In this document: in pieces, positions 1 through 10,312 of the stretch
Layout: every line of letters starts with the position of its first letter
Numbering within the stretch: the first letter of the stretch is position 1
Assembly (NCBI GenBank): GCA_914767885.1
Contig: CAJZBQ010000060.1
Span: 372,001 to 436,000, forward strand
Reading direction: 5' to 3'
Source: Blepharisma stoltei
Taxonomy: Eukaryota; Ciliophora; Heterotrichea; Heterotrichida; Blepharismidae
Length of the DNA stretch: 64,000 nucleotides
Position numbers and translations under genes: made by a program
The notes under the pieces: model-generated
Databases searched by the model: none
Told to the model about the DNA's origin: nothing
Seen by the model: the letters and a program-made list of their open reading frames with translations, nothing else

Positions 1-1
1 G

Positions 2-2215
2 AGGCTGATGCTGAGCACTCCTATGCTCTCGTTTCCTATTGAATTGACTGGACTTGGCACAAGAGCAAAAATGCCAATTGGCGTTATTTATGCACAAATG
101 GACTTAATGCCAAGAATCAAAAGAGGGGATTTGCTAACAGATAGAGTAGTGAATGAGCAGCTTAATTTAGAAGCTAAATATGAAAGAGAAATCGCGCATA
201 GCTATTTTGAGTACTCAAATGAGTGGTGGAGAGATTATAAGCAAATCAGATATATACATAAGCGGCTGTTGACGAGCGACCCGTTCTCCTTGTGGAAGGT
301 GTGCTTATGCATACCGGACATTTTTCTTGGTGTAAAGAGCTGCCCAAGGGTTGTGTTAGCCTCGAAGCGAGAGGCTAAGCACTTTTCCACTGATTAGTGG
401 TCTGTCTTTAGTGACAGTTTTTTGCATTTTTTTTTCCAGCAGTACCCAGACCCAGGTTGGGAGTCCGAAAAGGTAGGGAGAATTACCTGCCTGTCTCAAA
501 TCACTTAAAGCGATTGAGCTTTTAATTTGATGAGCCAGAAAAAAAAGAGAAGGCAGGCTAGTTAACCGTAGAAACGCAAGTTCTCAGAAGATGGGCCTAT
601 AAAGACACATCTCTAATCTAATCTATAAACAAATCAGGCCGACACATGAAAAAAGGCGAGTGCAAATTTACGCAGAAGTTGAAGATGGCAGCTATAAGCC
701 AGTCTCATCATTGGTGCAGCCGTTTAAAACCAACCGGCTTATTGATTCACCGTTGCATGCAGCCAGGTTTGTAAGCTTAATTCCTTTTGAAAGAGAAGAA
801 GCTCCAGGAGGAACAAGAAATGAAAAATGGAATAGTATGCATACGTTTCTTGTTAAAGGCTATGGAGACTGTGAAGATCATGCTGTATTATTAGCAGGAC
901 TTCTTCTTGGGTTCGGATTAGACGCTTATGTTTGTATCGGATGCAGTGGAGAGGGTCCACATGCGTGGGTTATCACATTAGGTGATCGAGTCTAACTAAC
1001 TAACTAATTAATTATAACGTTTAACGTCCACTACGGGTAGACTATCCCAGGCCCGCCACTCGCCTTTCGCCGCACCGGGCCAATAGGTTGCTGGGCCAAC
1101 CCATCTCGATCACCAAGATGCGCCTAGGGCAAATGTCACCGGCTTCGACGGCTCATGAGTGAGCTACTTGCTTCTGTACATGGGTTGCCTTTCCGAAAAT
1201 CCAAAAAATGGATTTTCTGGTCGGCTCTCGGCAAAAAGGAAAAACATGCAGCCTGGGACATAACGCCCAGTTTCACGCTAGGGAGTTGCCCGATTGGTCC
1301 TTAGGACTCGGCTGGGCTTCCCCTTTCCAACTGACATGCCTTCCTTTCCCCACGAGGAAAAAAAACCAAACCCTGAAAATAGACTTGGGCTAGGCTCTGA
1401 ACACAACCAGAATTGCTTGCCTAGCATTGCTGTCCCTTTCTGAGCTGGCAAAACCTTGCCGGATATAATTAAATATGAGTCGAGGCTGCATGGCCGGAGG
1501 CCATGCCCAGACGAAGACGCCATATTAATTATTAGGTGATCGAGTCACTTTTTGGGAAAGTTTAACAGGGCAACGCTTTTATAGCGATGATCCAAGGATC
1601 CATAGATATTACAGGAAAATTGGCTGTGCTTTTAACCACAAATCATTTTATGCGAATATACAAGTTGATGATATCGTTGCTAACACAAACTGGGACTTAC
1701 AAAATGAGTCTCTATGGAAAGCAATGGCACCAGATATCCTGCAATCTTTAATTGGCTCAGCTAAATATTTGCCTTTGCTATCACCAATTCCTAATCCTCA
1801 GGAAGAAGAAATAAAAATTGAAAATGAACTGAGAGGAATGATAGTTGCCTACAGGGAAAGAATGGATTTATTGACACACTGGGACGAAGATTTAAGCTAT
1901 TTGCTGCAGCCTGCACTTGTAAATTATGAGATGGATAGGATAGGATCAGTGACTTTTGGAAATGAAGAATTTCAGCAGAGTATCAAAAGGCATGTTCCTG
2001 AAGGGCATACGTTCAAAGCCTTTCCAACTCAACTCCAGCAGAGACGAGTTAATGATATAATGGGGAGCATCACAAAAGCAAGTGTAGCTCAAGATATTTT
2101 ACAAACGAGGGGAGATACAGTAAGGTTTGCATTGAGAATTAAGCTGGTGGCATATCCTGAAGAACGGTGCGCTGTTTGGGTTATGCTAGCAGTTCGTTAC
2201 CGTTCTGTTGTTTAA
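2..2215 (+). CDS. CEP76: CEP76-like centriolar protein, 3' part, interrupted by two insertions
   Basis: Centriole-associated protein known to limit centriole re-duplication. The 5' end lies outside the window. Coding segments are 2-239, 628-980 and 1535-2215; joined at TA they give one open frame ending in TAA. Residues visible include LTGLGTRAKMPIGV, then a transglutaminase-like domain with SPLHAARFVSL, KGYGDCEDHAVLL and GPHAWVITLGDR, then TFWESLTGQR, GCAFNHKSF, GNEEFQQSI and a C-terminus CAVWVMLAVRYRSV. Order and motifs match CEP76 to its last residues, so I distinguish it from the related CC2D2A. The Cys-His pair of the transglutaminase fold looks replaced, with Asp-Cys-Glu-Asp-His at GDCEDH. 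Confidence is high for the family and moderate for the exact junction bases. Confidence 0.9.
240..627 (+). mobile_element. Retroposon-like IES in CEP76
   Basis: 388 bp, more GC-rich than the flanks. It is flanked by near-identical 13 bp copies of ataaRcaaatcag (237-249 and 625-637, one mismatch). The right end carries a short tail of taatc repeats just before the second copy, as expected for a LINE/SINE-type insertion. Excision between the TA dinucleotides gives DYKQIRPTHEK in frame, as CEP76 requires. Confidence 0.7.
981..1534 (-). mobile_element. SINE-like retroposon, copy 1, in CEP76
   Basis: About 538 bp of GC-rich DNA (993-1530) with a perfect 16 bp target-site duplication, attaggtgatcgagtc, at 977-992 and 1531-1546. 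It starts with a taac-type simple repeat, the tail if the element is read on the minus strand. Across its length it is clearly similar to the copy at 11623-12167: both share aacgtccactacggg near the left end and gacgaagacgccatatt near the right. TA-to-TA removal restores VITLGDRVTFWES. No plausible protein is encoded. Confidence 0.85.
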
Positions 2216-2507
2216 AGAGTTATTAAAAGATTGAGAAAGAAATACGTTTTAAATTAATTTCTTTGGTATTAACAAATTTATACAATTTAAGAAAGCTAAT
2301 AATAGTTGAGATCTATTTACAAATTATTTTATTTGTTGTTTTTTAGATCATCCTATATTTATTTTAGATAAATATTTCAAATTGTAACCGTATATGCCCT
2401 ATTAATAAGATCTTAGTTATAATATTTCTTTTTTGCAATTTAATAATTGAATTAGTTTATTGCTAGTAAACTATAAGTTGTATTATATAAAACGATATGG
2501 GATAGTG

Positions 2508-5500
2508 CTATGATTGAAGATGCATCGACGATGCACCGCTTGCTTTAGATGTCGAAAATCGATCAAAAGATGCTTGTCCAGGGGCCAATAGTTCGGGTAA
2601 ACTCTGTACACGAATTCTGTGATTTTTATCTATAGTGCTAGAAGACTCTGTCAGTCCAGGGTGATATAAAGTCCCTGATTGAAAAGATTCTCCCGCAACA
2701 GAATTTTCTTTGGAATTTTCTTTAAATCTCCCTTTAAATTCGAACAAAATATAGGTAAAATTTCGTTTTTTGGTTAAATTAGCCCCTTTTCTAATATAAT
2801 GGAGGAATACAACAGAATTTTTATTTTAACAGTTTAGAAAGTTGAATCTATTAATTACTAAATTAATTCTTTATAAAAATAAATAAAATCAAAAATATTA
2901 ATTTTATTTTTAGATTTCAAATTAATAAAAAATTTTTATAATGAAAGCAATTTATTTCAAAAATTAACTAACTTTAAATCGGAAAACAAATTTTTGTCCA
3001 ATTTAGTGAAGGAAAATAAGCAAAACTCCTTCAGAACTTTGAATTCATTCATGCTGCAATGCTTCATCAGCTGAAAGCCTCACCTTTGGATCTCTATTTA
3101 ATAGTTTTTGTACAAAATCTAAAGCTTGAGGAGAAAATTTTTTTCAATGCTCACCTTCAAAATCAATTGGCGCCTTTAAAGTCATATCTATTAGTTCTTG
3201 CTTTTCTGGGTGGTCTATAGGCAGTCTATGATGAAGTAATCCTAATTGATAAAAAATGGATCTAACAAACTAAGCTACTATTATAAAAAATAAGACACTA
3301 TTATTTATTAGAGTATAATAAATAAGTTATTACCCCAACACTTCATAAATCAACTTTATTGTCATAGCCTTTCTTTGCTAAAACTTCAGGAGCTGCGTAT
3401 CCTAAAGTTCCACATGTTAAAGTTTGTAGTGATCCAGGCATTGCAAGCTGAGAAAGCCCAAAATCTGCTAATTTGATTTTTGGGATTTCAGAATTGTCAA
3501 CCAACAAAATGTTTTCTGGCTTGATATCTCTATGAATAATCCCAACATCATGCAAGTATCGAACGACTTCAAGCAGCTGCTTTATGATTTGGCTGACAGC
3601 ATACTCAGAAAAGTACTTTTTATTTACAATCCTTTGGTATAGCTCTCCTCCGCGCACTTGCTCCATTACAATAAGCATGTGCTTTTTAGTATCAAAAACT
3701 TCTTTTAATTGAATCACTCCAGGGTGATCCAACAATCTCATGATAGCGATTTCGCTTCGAAGCATTTCTGCTTCATTATGAGTAAGCCGGGCTTTTGTGA
3801 TAATTTTCACTGCGTATTTTTGATTGGTGGAGTGCTCTATTACAATATGGACATCAGAAAATCTGCCATGGCCTATTTTCTCTTTAAGTTCGTAATATTC
3901 TTTAAACTTCCTTGTTTTGGCTGCAATTTCTAATAGCTTAATCCATTCATCTCTTTCTTCTCGAGAATCAAACCATAAATTTATTTCATTATATGAGCTG
4001 GATTCATGAGATATTGAAATTCCAAATTTCTTACTCCCCCCCCCTCCGTGAGTGAACAAAATCATTAGAAAAATCGCCATTTTTTGCCCAAAAAAACCCA
4101 CCCTCCGTGAGTGAACAAAAAGTTTTTTAATAGAAAATTTTTTATGGAAAAAAATTTTGATATATAAATGATAATTAGTATAATGAAATCTAGAGCTAAT
4201 TCTATTTAATTTTGAACGAATTGCTTTTTTAAAACATAAATTTTATAAATTAAATTAATATTTGCTTTCCAATTTTTTTCGAATTAGGATTTTTTTTTTA
4301 AAATTTCGAAAAAAAATATTTTTTTTATAAAATTTATATATAAATTTGTTTAAAAAAAAAAAAATTAACCCCCCTCCGTGAGTGAACAAAATTTTTTTGT
4401 TCACTCACGGAGGGGGGGAGTTAGAAACATAGTAATCTCCAATAATATCTACATAACATCCGTCCATAAAAATGACTCCTGAAGGCATCTTGTCTTCACG
4501 ATGGTCATGGATTAGTAGCAAACTTTTCTTTAACGCTGCGAATTTCTTTTCAAAATACCCAGTTTCTTTGGATTTTTGATATACGAACCCAGAAAAATCA
4601 CATGCGTTAATTGATGGAAATTTATCAAGCCGAAAGTCTGCAAAGGTCTGTGCAGATACTACTCCACCTATTGTTTTGCATCTTTTTCTTTCTTTTCTAT
4701 CCTTAGTAACTATTTGGTCTGGCTGCACCCCAAGCCAAATATCTTCTTTATAAGACGCTCTGAAAACTTCAAATATTTTTGGATGCTGTGTCAAAAAATT
4801 TTTGAAGTCTATAAAAGTCAAAGTACTTTTATTTCCAAAGGTATCTAAAATGTGGGCAGCAATTAATTGCACCCTTCTTTCTTGAAATTGTGTTCCTATG
4901 TTTTTTTCCTTATTTTCTGGATATTCTTCATCAGGAAAAACAGAAGTCGTTCTTCTTTTTTCGATTTTTCTGATTGGACTTTTTGAAGGTCCTAATTGGA
5001 TAAATAAATCATGGTCGCTAGAAATGTCAGTTGTAGAAGTTGGCTGAGGAAGTAAATCAGCTGTTTCTTTATAAGAGTTATGAATCTGCATAGGAAATAC
5101 GATAGTAACTAATTCATTTTTGTCAATTACACCATCCTCTTTTAAATCATATAAATCAAAAATAATTTTGTATTTTTGGTCGAGCGTGCCTTTACTGAAT
5201 GAAGCAAATCCTATTAAAAAATCTTCAAAACTTATTGATCCTTGCTTATTTATGTCAAATTTTTGAAATAATCTTTCTCCAAGCAAACCCTGCTTATAGG
5301 TTACGGGTAACGAAAAAAATTGAATGAAAGTGTTTTTATCGATAGCTTCTTCGTCGCTTGTTTTTCGTGATAAATCTTTATATAGATCTTTTAATATCCT
5401 TAGCTCATCTTTTGTAACTGAGTAACTTTTACATTTAATAAGCACTTTTTTGATTTTTGGAGAAGCTCGTGCAGACTGATGAGTTATTGGAATTGGAGTT

Positions 5501-5532
5501 ATAACCTTAGCTTTGCAAGCGCAAATACCCAT
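2508..5532 (-). CDS. EF-hand / PH / Ser-Thr protein kinase, three IESs
   Basis: Putative calcium- and lipid-responsive kinase of 764 aa. Segments are 5532-4424, 4033-3311, 3264-3019 and 2724-2508; their total length is an exact multiple of three. The N-terminus MGICACK suggests myristoylation plus palmitoylation. Two EF-hand loops lie near residues 92-103 (DINKQGSISFED) and 129-140 (DLKEDGVIDKNE). A PH domain (about 305-400) is split by a MITE, and joining restores DYYVSKKFGISI. The kinase domain follows, with GHGRFSDV, AVKII, HRDIKPENILL, DFGLS, GTLGYAAPE and DLWSVGV. All catalytic residues are present. EF-hands come before the kinase, unlike plant-type CDPKs where they follow it. The last about 70 residues, after the 294 bp IES, are Ser-rich and recovered only by excision. 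Confidence 0.88.
2725..3018 (-). mobile_element. Degenerate family-C MITE / IES in kinase 3' end
   Basis: 294 bp, AT-rich, between TA dinucleotides at 2723 and 3017. One end reads ccctttaaattcgaacaaaa, the other ttttgtccaatttag, i.e. decayed copies of the family-C terminal repeat. Left in place it brings an early TAA; removal continues the frame as EGVLLKENSKENS and adds about 70 residues. Confidence 0.65.
3265..3310 (-). other. Short IES in kinase domain (ends approximate)
   Basis: The kinase frame runs DLWSVGVITYLLY, then hits stops, and resumes as RSIFYQLGLLHHRLPID. A 46 bp TA-bounded excision joins the two in frame. Nearby TAs give alternatives a few bases different, so the ends are provisional. 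Confidence 0.5.
4034..4423 (+). mobile_element. Family-A (BogoMITE-like) element, IES in PH domain
   Basis: 390 bp between TAs at 4032 and 4422. The left end is a terminal repeat, ctccgtgagtgaacaaaa, followed after about 60 bp by a second copy in the same orientation. The right end is a near-perfect hairpin of the same repeat around tttttttg. The middle is very AT-rich. Excision restores the PH domain reading frame exactly. Confidence 0.9.
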
Positions 5533-5757
5533 TATTTATATTTATACTAGTCCATTAACTTAAAGCATTAAATGCCTTATCCTAAAAAAATATATATAGA
5601 TTATTATTTTTTAAAAATAAACACAAATTTTCAAATAAGCTATCATCTGAGGATAATGAGTTAACTATTTCAATATCAGAAATGTTTTGAGATAAATTGA
5701 TGTCAGCATTATTAGAAAAAAAATTCTAATTCGTAGATTTCTTTATGGTAAAGGAAA

Positions 5758-6013
5758 TTAAAATAAAATTGCTTGCTCGCCCCCTTATCCGTGAGCGAGC
5801 AAAAAATTTTTTGATTGCTTATAGGGTTAATTCCTATTCTCAAAAATTGGAAAGTAAAAATTTATGTACAGAATTAGCTAGAAATTGCTGTAATAACTAT
5901 CACTTATATATCAAAATATTTTTTTCATAAAACATTTCTTATATTAAAAAATTTGTGTTCAAAATAGGGATTTTTCCAATAGTTTGTTCGCTTACGGAGA
6001 GAGGTGGGATTAA
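5758..6013. mobile_element. Decayed family-A MITE, intergenic
   Basis: Starts ctcgcccccttatccgtgagcgagcaaaa and ends near gttcgcttacggagagagg; the middle (ttggaaagtaaaaattt, atcacttatatatcaaa) matches the family-A core. It lies between divergently transcribed genes. Boundaries are approximate because both ends have lost their C/G runs. Confidence 0.6.
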
Positions 6014-6240
6014 CAAAAATTGCTTTGAATTGGTAGCAAATGAATGCTTGAAACGGTTTCAGCCAGCTTATTGATTTTTTTGAGTGAAATTTTATAGGAG
6101 ATATTTAAGGAAATAGATAAAAGCTAAAGAGCGAGAGAACAATGCTAGGCAAATGATAAATATCATATGCGGTTTTATTTTTGATAAAGCCAGCAAGCGC
6201 GGTTTAATTATAGCAAATTCTTTGCAAGGACTAAATTTAC

Positions 6241-6525
6241 TGACTCCCCCCCTTTAAATTGGAACAAAAAATTTTGTTCCAATTTAAAGGGGGGTTAATT
6301 TACCAAAAAAGTGGAAATTTTACCTATAGAAATTGCCCCACACTGGGAATTGAACCCACGTGTGTGGCCATTTTTGGTGCGTGGAAGTCGATGTTCTACA
6401 CACACACCAAAAATGGCCCCACGTGGGTTCAATTCCCATTTTTGAATTGCCCGAGGATGGCACAAGATAGCGCCATCCTCGGGCAATTATTATATATTTT
6501 GTTCCAATTAAAGGGGGGGGAGTGA
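6241..6525. mobile_element. Family-C MITE carrying foldback tRNA-like sequence
   Basis: The left end is a hairpin of cctttaaattggaacaaaa; the right end is a single copy, ttttgttccaattaaag. Unlike most elements here it is flanked by TGA (6241-6243 and 6523-6525), not by TTA/TAA. The interior 6331-6484 is filled by two GC-richer foldbacks described separately. It lies in the intergenic region between the kinase and the 7353 gene. Confidence 0.75.
6331..6484. repeat. Inverted tRNA-derived-like repeat plus hairpin
   Basis: Arms 6345-6383 and 6399-6437 are inverted copies, about 39 bp with few mismatches. Each contains a T-arm-like gggttcaattccc (RNA polymerase III B-box-like). On the minus strand the spacer reads gtagaacatcgacttccac, resembling an anticodon arm with TCC. 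A second hairpin, gcccgaggatggc / gccatcctcgggc, occupies 6448-6484. No complete tRNA cloverleaf can be drawn, so I call it tRNA-like only. Confidence 0.5.
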
Positions 6526-6596
6526 GACTCTTAACAAAAGTTATTGGATATTAAAATAATAAAAGTAAACAAAAAATAAAATTGGATAAATTCTTA

Positions 6597-6987
6597 ACTC
6601 CCCCCCCCCTCCGTGAGCGAACAAAACCATTAGAAAAATCGCCATTTTTTGACCAAAAACCCACCCTCCGTGAGTGAACAAAAATTTTTTTTAATAGAAA
6701 AAATTTTAATGGAAAAAAATTTTGATATATAAGTGATAATTAGTATAATGAAATCTAGAGCTAATTCTGTTTAATTTTAAACAAATTGCGTTTTTAAAAC
6801 ATAAATTTTGCAAATTAAAATTAATATTTGCTTCCCAATTTTTGCAAATTAGGATTTTTTTTAAATTTCGAAAAAAATATTTTTTATAAAATTTATATAT
6901 AAATTTTTTTTTAAAAAAAAAAATTAACCCCCCTCCGTGAGCGAACAAAATTTTTTTGTTCGCTCACGGAGGGGGGGGGGGGGAGTA
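6597..6987 (+). mobile_element. Family-A MITE, intergenic
   Basis: 391 bp between TAs at 6595 and 6986. Same plan and orientation as the copy in the kinase gene: two direct terminal repeats at the left, a hairpin around ttttttt at the right, ending in a run of about 14 G. High identity to that copy suggests recent spread. Confidence 0.88.
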
Positions 6988-7352
6988 AACAAAATTCACC
7001 TCATAATAGAGCACTTATTTCTAATATTTAGTTTAATTATTGAAAGTTTGACTATATCTTATAAAAATAATAAAAATTTAATTAATTTAAATGCTCTTGG
7101 AAAACATTTTTCTAGGTTCGAAATAAAATTTTCCTTTAAAAATAATCCGTTTGACTATTTCTGACTAGTAAGTTTATATTTTGAATTTGTAAAGTATATG
7201 AGTCAAAATAATTGTAAAATCAAACTATTATTTCAATAATATTCCTTTAATCAGTGAATAATTTGTTTTCTCAGCATGCAATAATTTTGAAAACTTATAA
7301 AGAAAGGCCTCGATTTTTAAGAAAATTTGGCTTAGATAAACAAAATTGTAAT

Positions 7353-8264
7353 ATGGTTGAAAAATATTCGGCTTTTAAAGAAAGCAATTGGATTAATAGT
7401 TTAACAGCCAGCCCTGAAAAAAGAAATATTCGTGGCAGAAAGCCTCCTACATGCCCTCCAACAAATCAAAATAAACCAGATAACGATGAACTTTTCATGA
7501 ATTTAAATAATACTCCAAAGATATCAATTCATGTCAGTTCAGGTATTGAGGATATTTTATCTTTTACATCTTTTACTTCAAAATCCAAAACACCCAAGCC
7601 GATTCGAAAAGAAAGATCTTTGAGTAAGGGTGAAATTGCAGCTGAAGCACTATTTAAAAGAGCTGAAACAATGACACAGAAGAAAAACAAGATGGCTGAA
7701 AATTATTTATCCCAAACTTGCACATTTAAACCTCAAATTGACCAAAAATCAATAAATATTGTTAAAAAAGCTTTACAAGAAGGAAGGGATATAAAAAATA
7801 TTTCAAAAGAGAGAAAAAGAGAGGAATCATTAGAGAGGAAAAGAAGCGAGTCGTTAGAGAAAAAACAAGCAAATGGAAAACTTGCCTTGAAAGGATTTCT
7901 CGAAAGAAATTATAATCGTAAAATTGATCAATTAAAAGAAAAAACTGCTTATACGCCACCGCCGCCGAAAGATGGGTTTGAAGAATGTACGTTTACACCA
8001 AAGATAAATCAAGCATCGGTAGAAATGGTAAGATCAATAGATTTGTATCAAAAAGCGCTACTATCACAGAGAAAAATAAATGAAAAAAGAGAAGATCAAA
8101 AATTAAAGGCAAGGGAAGAAGAAATGGAACCATGTACATTTCATCCTGAATTATTTAAGCCTTTAATTATGTCTCCGATGCGAAGTATAACACCAAGATC
8201 TTCAACTCCAAAACGATATTCAGAAACAAATAGTCCTAGATTCAGTACTAATATAGAGTTTTAG
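7353..8264 (+). CDS. CTFxP-motif protein, charged, coiled
   Basis: 303 aa, starting at the first in-frame ATG (MVEKYSAFKESNW). An open stretch continues about 30 codons upstream without ATG. Three repeats of a Cys-Thr-Phe-x-Pro motif are visible: TCTFKPQID, ECTFTPKIN and PCTFHPELF, spaced by Lys/Glu-rich, probably helical segments. The C-terminus is Ser/Pro-rich. The same motif recurs in the gene at 56575. I recognise it as common in ciliate and flagellate proteins but cannot assign a function. No IES. Confidence 0.8.
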   Translation: MVEKYSAFKESNWINSLTASPEKRNIRGRKPPTCPPTNQNKPDNDELFMNLNNTPKISIHVSSGIEDILSFTSFTSKSKTPKPIRKERSLSKGEIAAEALFKRAETMTQKKNKMAENYLSQTCTFKPQIDQKSINIVKKALQEGRDIKNISKERKREESLERKRSESLEKKQANGKLALKGFLERNYNRKIDQLKEKTAYTPPPPKDGFEECTFTPKINQASVEMVRSIDLYQKALLSQRKINEKREDQKLKAREEEMEPCTFHPELFKPLIMSPMRSITPRSSTPKRYSETNSPRFSTNIEF

Positions 8265-8349
8265 AAACAAATAATAATTCGAAGATTTTGCTAATTATAA
8301 TTACATATTATTTAAAATTTTAAAAAGCAAATCCCCCCTATAAAAATAC

Positions 8350-10092
8350 ATGACTGAGAAAAGAATTAAACTTAAATACAATGACGAAACTTACTGTATA
8401 GGAGCTGCCCCGCACTCATTAGAAGAGCTAAACAGATTGGCAAGATCAGCGATACCTTCTCTTCAATCAATAAGTCATTTGACATTTTATTATAGCGACC
8501 AAGACGGAGATAACATAATCATCACAACAGCTGAAGGCTTAATTGAAGCTCTTGAGCATCACAATCCTCTTAAACTTTCTATAAAAAGTGGAACAAAAAT
8601 AAGACTACGAGAGCAGCAAAAATTGAGTGACCCATCGTTTCATATAAGAAGCTGCTATAATTGCTTAAAAGCTGTGTTCAGCATTATTATTTCAAATAGA
8701 GTTGTAGGACTTGGCATTGTTACTAACAATAGGTTAGCCCTTACTACTTCTAAAGTTCTCCCAACCCCAGAAGTCGCAAAAAACGCTTATGCAATGTTCG
8801 ATAAGCAAGGCTTCCAATTTGATTTTGACCCTTCTCAACTTTGGGCGTGCACAAATGATATCACATTAGTCAGTTTTTTAGCTCCTTATTCTTTATCAGA
8901 TTTTCAACCTATTGGCATTTCACCTTTTCTTACACCCAAGGATGGCGATAAAGTATATACGCTAGATTTGCCTAAAGAAAACGACCCAAAATCAAGCATT
9001 AAAGTTTTGGAGCTCAAAGAAGTCGTTGGGCCAAAATTATTTTATGATTCAAGAAGCCCTTGTGGGCCAAGCGGAAGTCCTGTTTTTGACTCAGAATGAA
9101 GATTGATTGGAATACAGACATCTCAGTGCGATTTAAGGAACGAAGCAGTTAGATGTTCAGAGCTTTATGATATGTTTAGACTCCTCCCTAGAACCTCAAT
9201 TCTCAGTGAATTTTTACAACAGATTCAGCCACAAAGACCTCCTCAAGAAGCCGAGATTTATCAAAATCTCCTCGAAAATACTCCATTAGTGCTAGACTCA
9301 GTATATGGAGTTGTAGCAAGCAAAGACAGCTTTATACACTTCCAAACAAGCACAAAGCAAACAAACTTTATCCCTTTAGAGGAAAAGCTAGGAGATGGGT
9401 TTTCGATATGCCCACTGCCATTTGGAGCCTGCATATCAGGTGGAAAAGCAGCACCAAGAAGAGCATGGATCTACTTTTTAGGCTCAGAAGTCAATTTTTT
9501 CAGAATTGATACGCCAGCTCCATTTTTCACCCACTCCTCAATCTATTTAGATGATGGCTTTATCTATTTTATTGGGGGAAGAAATGATAATATTGTGCAA
9601 AGAGAATGCCATAAATTTAACGTAAAAGAGAGGAGTTGGGATAAAATTGACAGTCTTAGGGCTGGAAGAAGCTATCCTTCGCTTTGTGAAATGAACAGAA
9701 CTCTTTATGTTTTTGGAGGAGCTGACCAAGTCCACAATGAATTAAATTCGATTGAAAAATTAGAGAGGAATAGGTGAGTGATAATGGACATTATGATGCC
9801 AGCAGGGCTGCATGGAGTTTGTGCCTTGCCTGTGGATGGGGCGAGAGTGCTTATTTGTGGAGGGAAGTTTGATAGAACGAAATCTAACATGAAGCTCTAT
9901 AGGCTAGATCTTTCTAGGGCAACTTTTTCAGTGCTAACTGCTGGATCGAAGCTAGGAATCATGAGCTGCTGCTATCCAAGTTTCCAAAGGGATAATATCT
10001 ATGTTTATAATCAGAATGGAGAGCTCATTGAATACGTGAGCCAAACCGGTGAACTGAAAAAATATAAAAAACCTATAATATTCGATATTTAA
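8350..10092 (+). CDS. PB1 - trypsin-like fold - kelch protein, protease probably inactive
   Basis: 580 aa, read through two TGA codons (9100-9102 and 9775-9777) as Trp. Residues about 3-90 look like a PB1 domain (KRIKLKYNDETY; acidic DQDGDN). Residues about 100-280 look like a trypsin-type fold: GLGIVTNNRLALTTSKV stands where a catalytic His is expected, NDITLVSF supplies the Asp, and CGPSGSPVFDSEW has the Ser. The His is replaced, so the domain is probably not an active protease. From about 360 to the end are kelch-type repeats (YFIGGRNDN, YVFGGADQ, LICGGKFD). It lies 85 bp downstream of the previous gene. A pseudo-protease scaffold is inference. Confidence 0.78.
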
Positions 10093-10312
10093 TAATTTAA
10101 ACTGATACCTACACAGAAATCAGCTATGGTGTAAAAACTCACAAATAAATGAGCAAATAAATTTCAAATTTCGTTTACCTTAAATAAAATAAATTAGGCG
10201 AATTATAGTTTTTATCCAATTAACTTCTAAGTTTATTCATATTTTTGATGAGAAATTTGTTATGTTACCTTTAATCCATGTTGAATTAATATAAAAAGAG
10301 CAAACAAGTGTC

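Noticed and set aside
4011-4440. CRISPR-like repeats from recurrent ccgtgagtgaac units
   Set aside because: The units are MITE ends in paired orientation with no regular spacer array; the host is a eukaryote.
6259-6525. 88-codon open frame in the MITE at 6.3 kb
   Set aside because: It runs through hairpins and inverted repeats and has no coding character.
9100-9102. In-frame TGA codons as evidence of pseudogenes
   Set aside because: They occur at conserved Trp positions in almost every gene here (dynein, kinase DLW, aminotransferase RPW), while TAA and TAG end genes. They are Trp codons.
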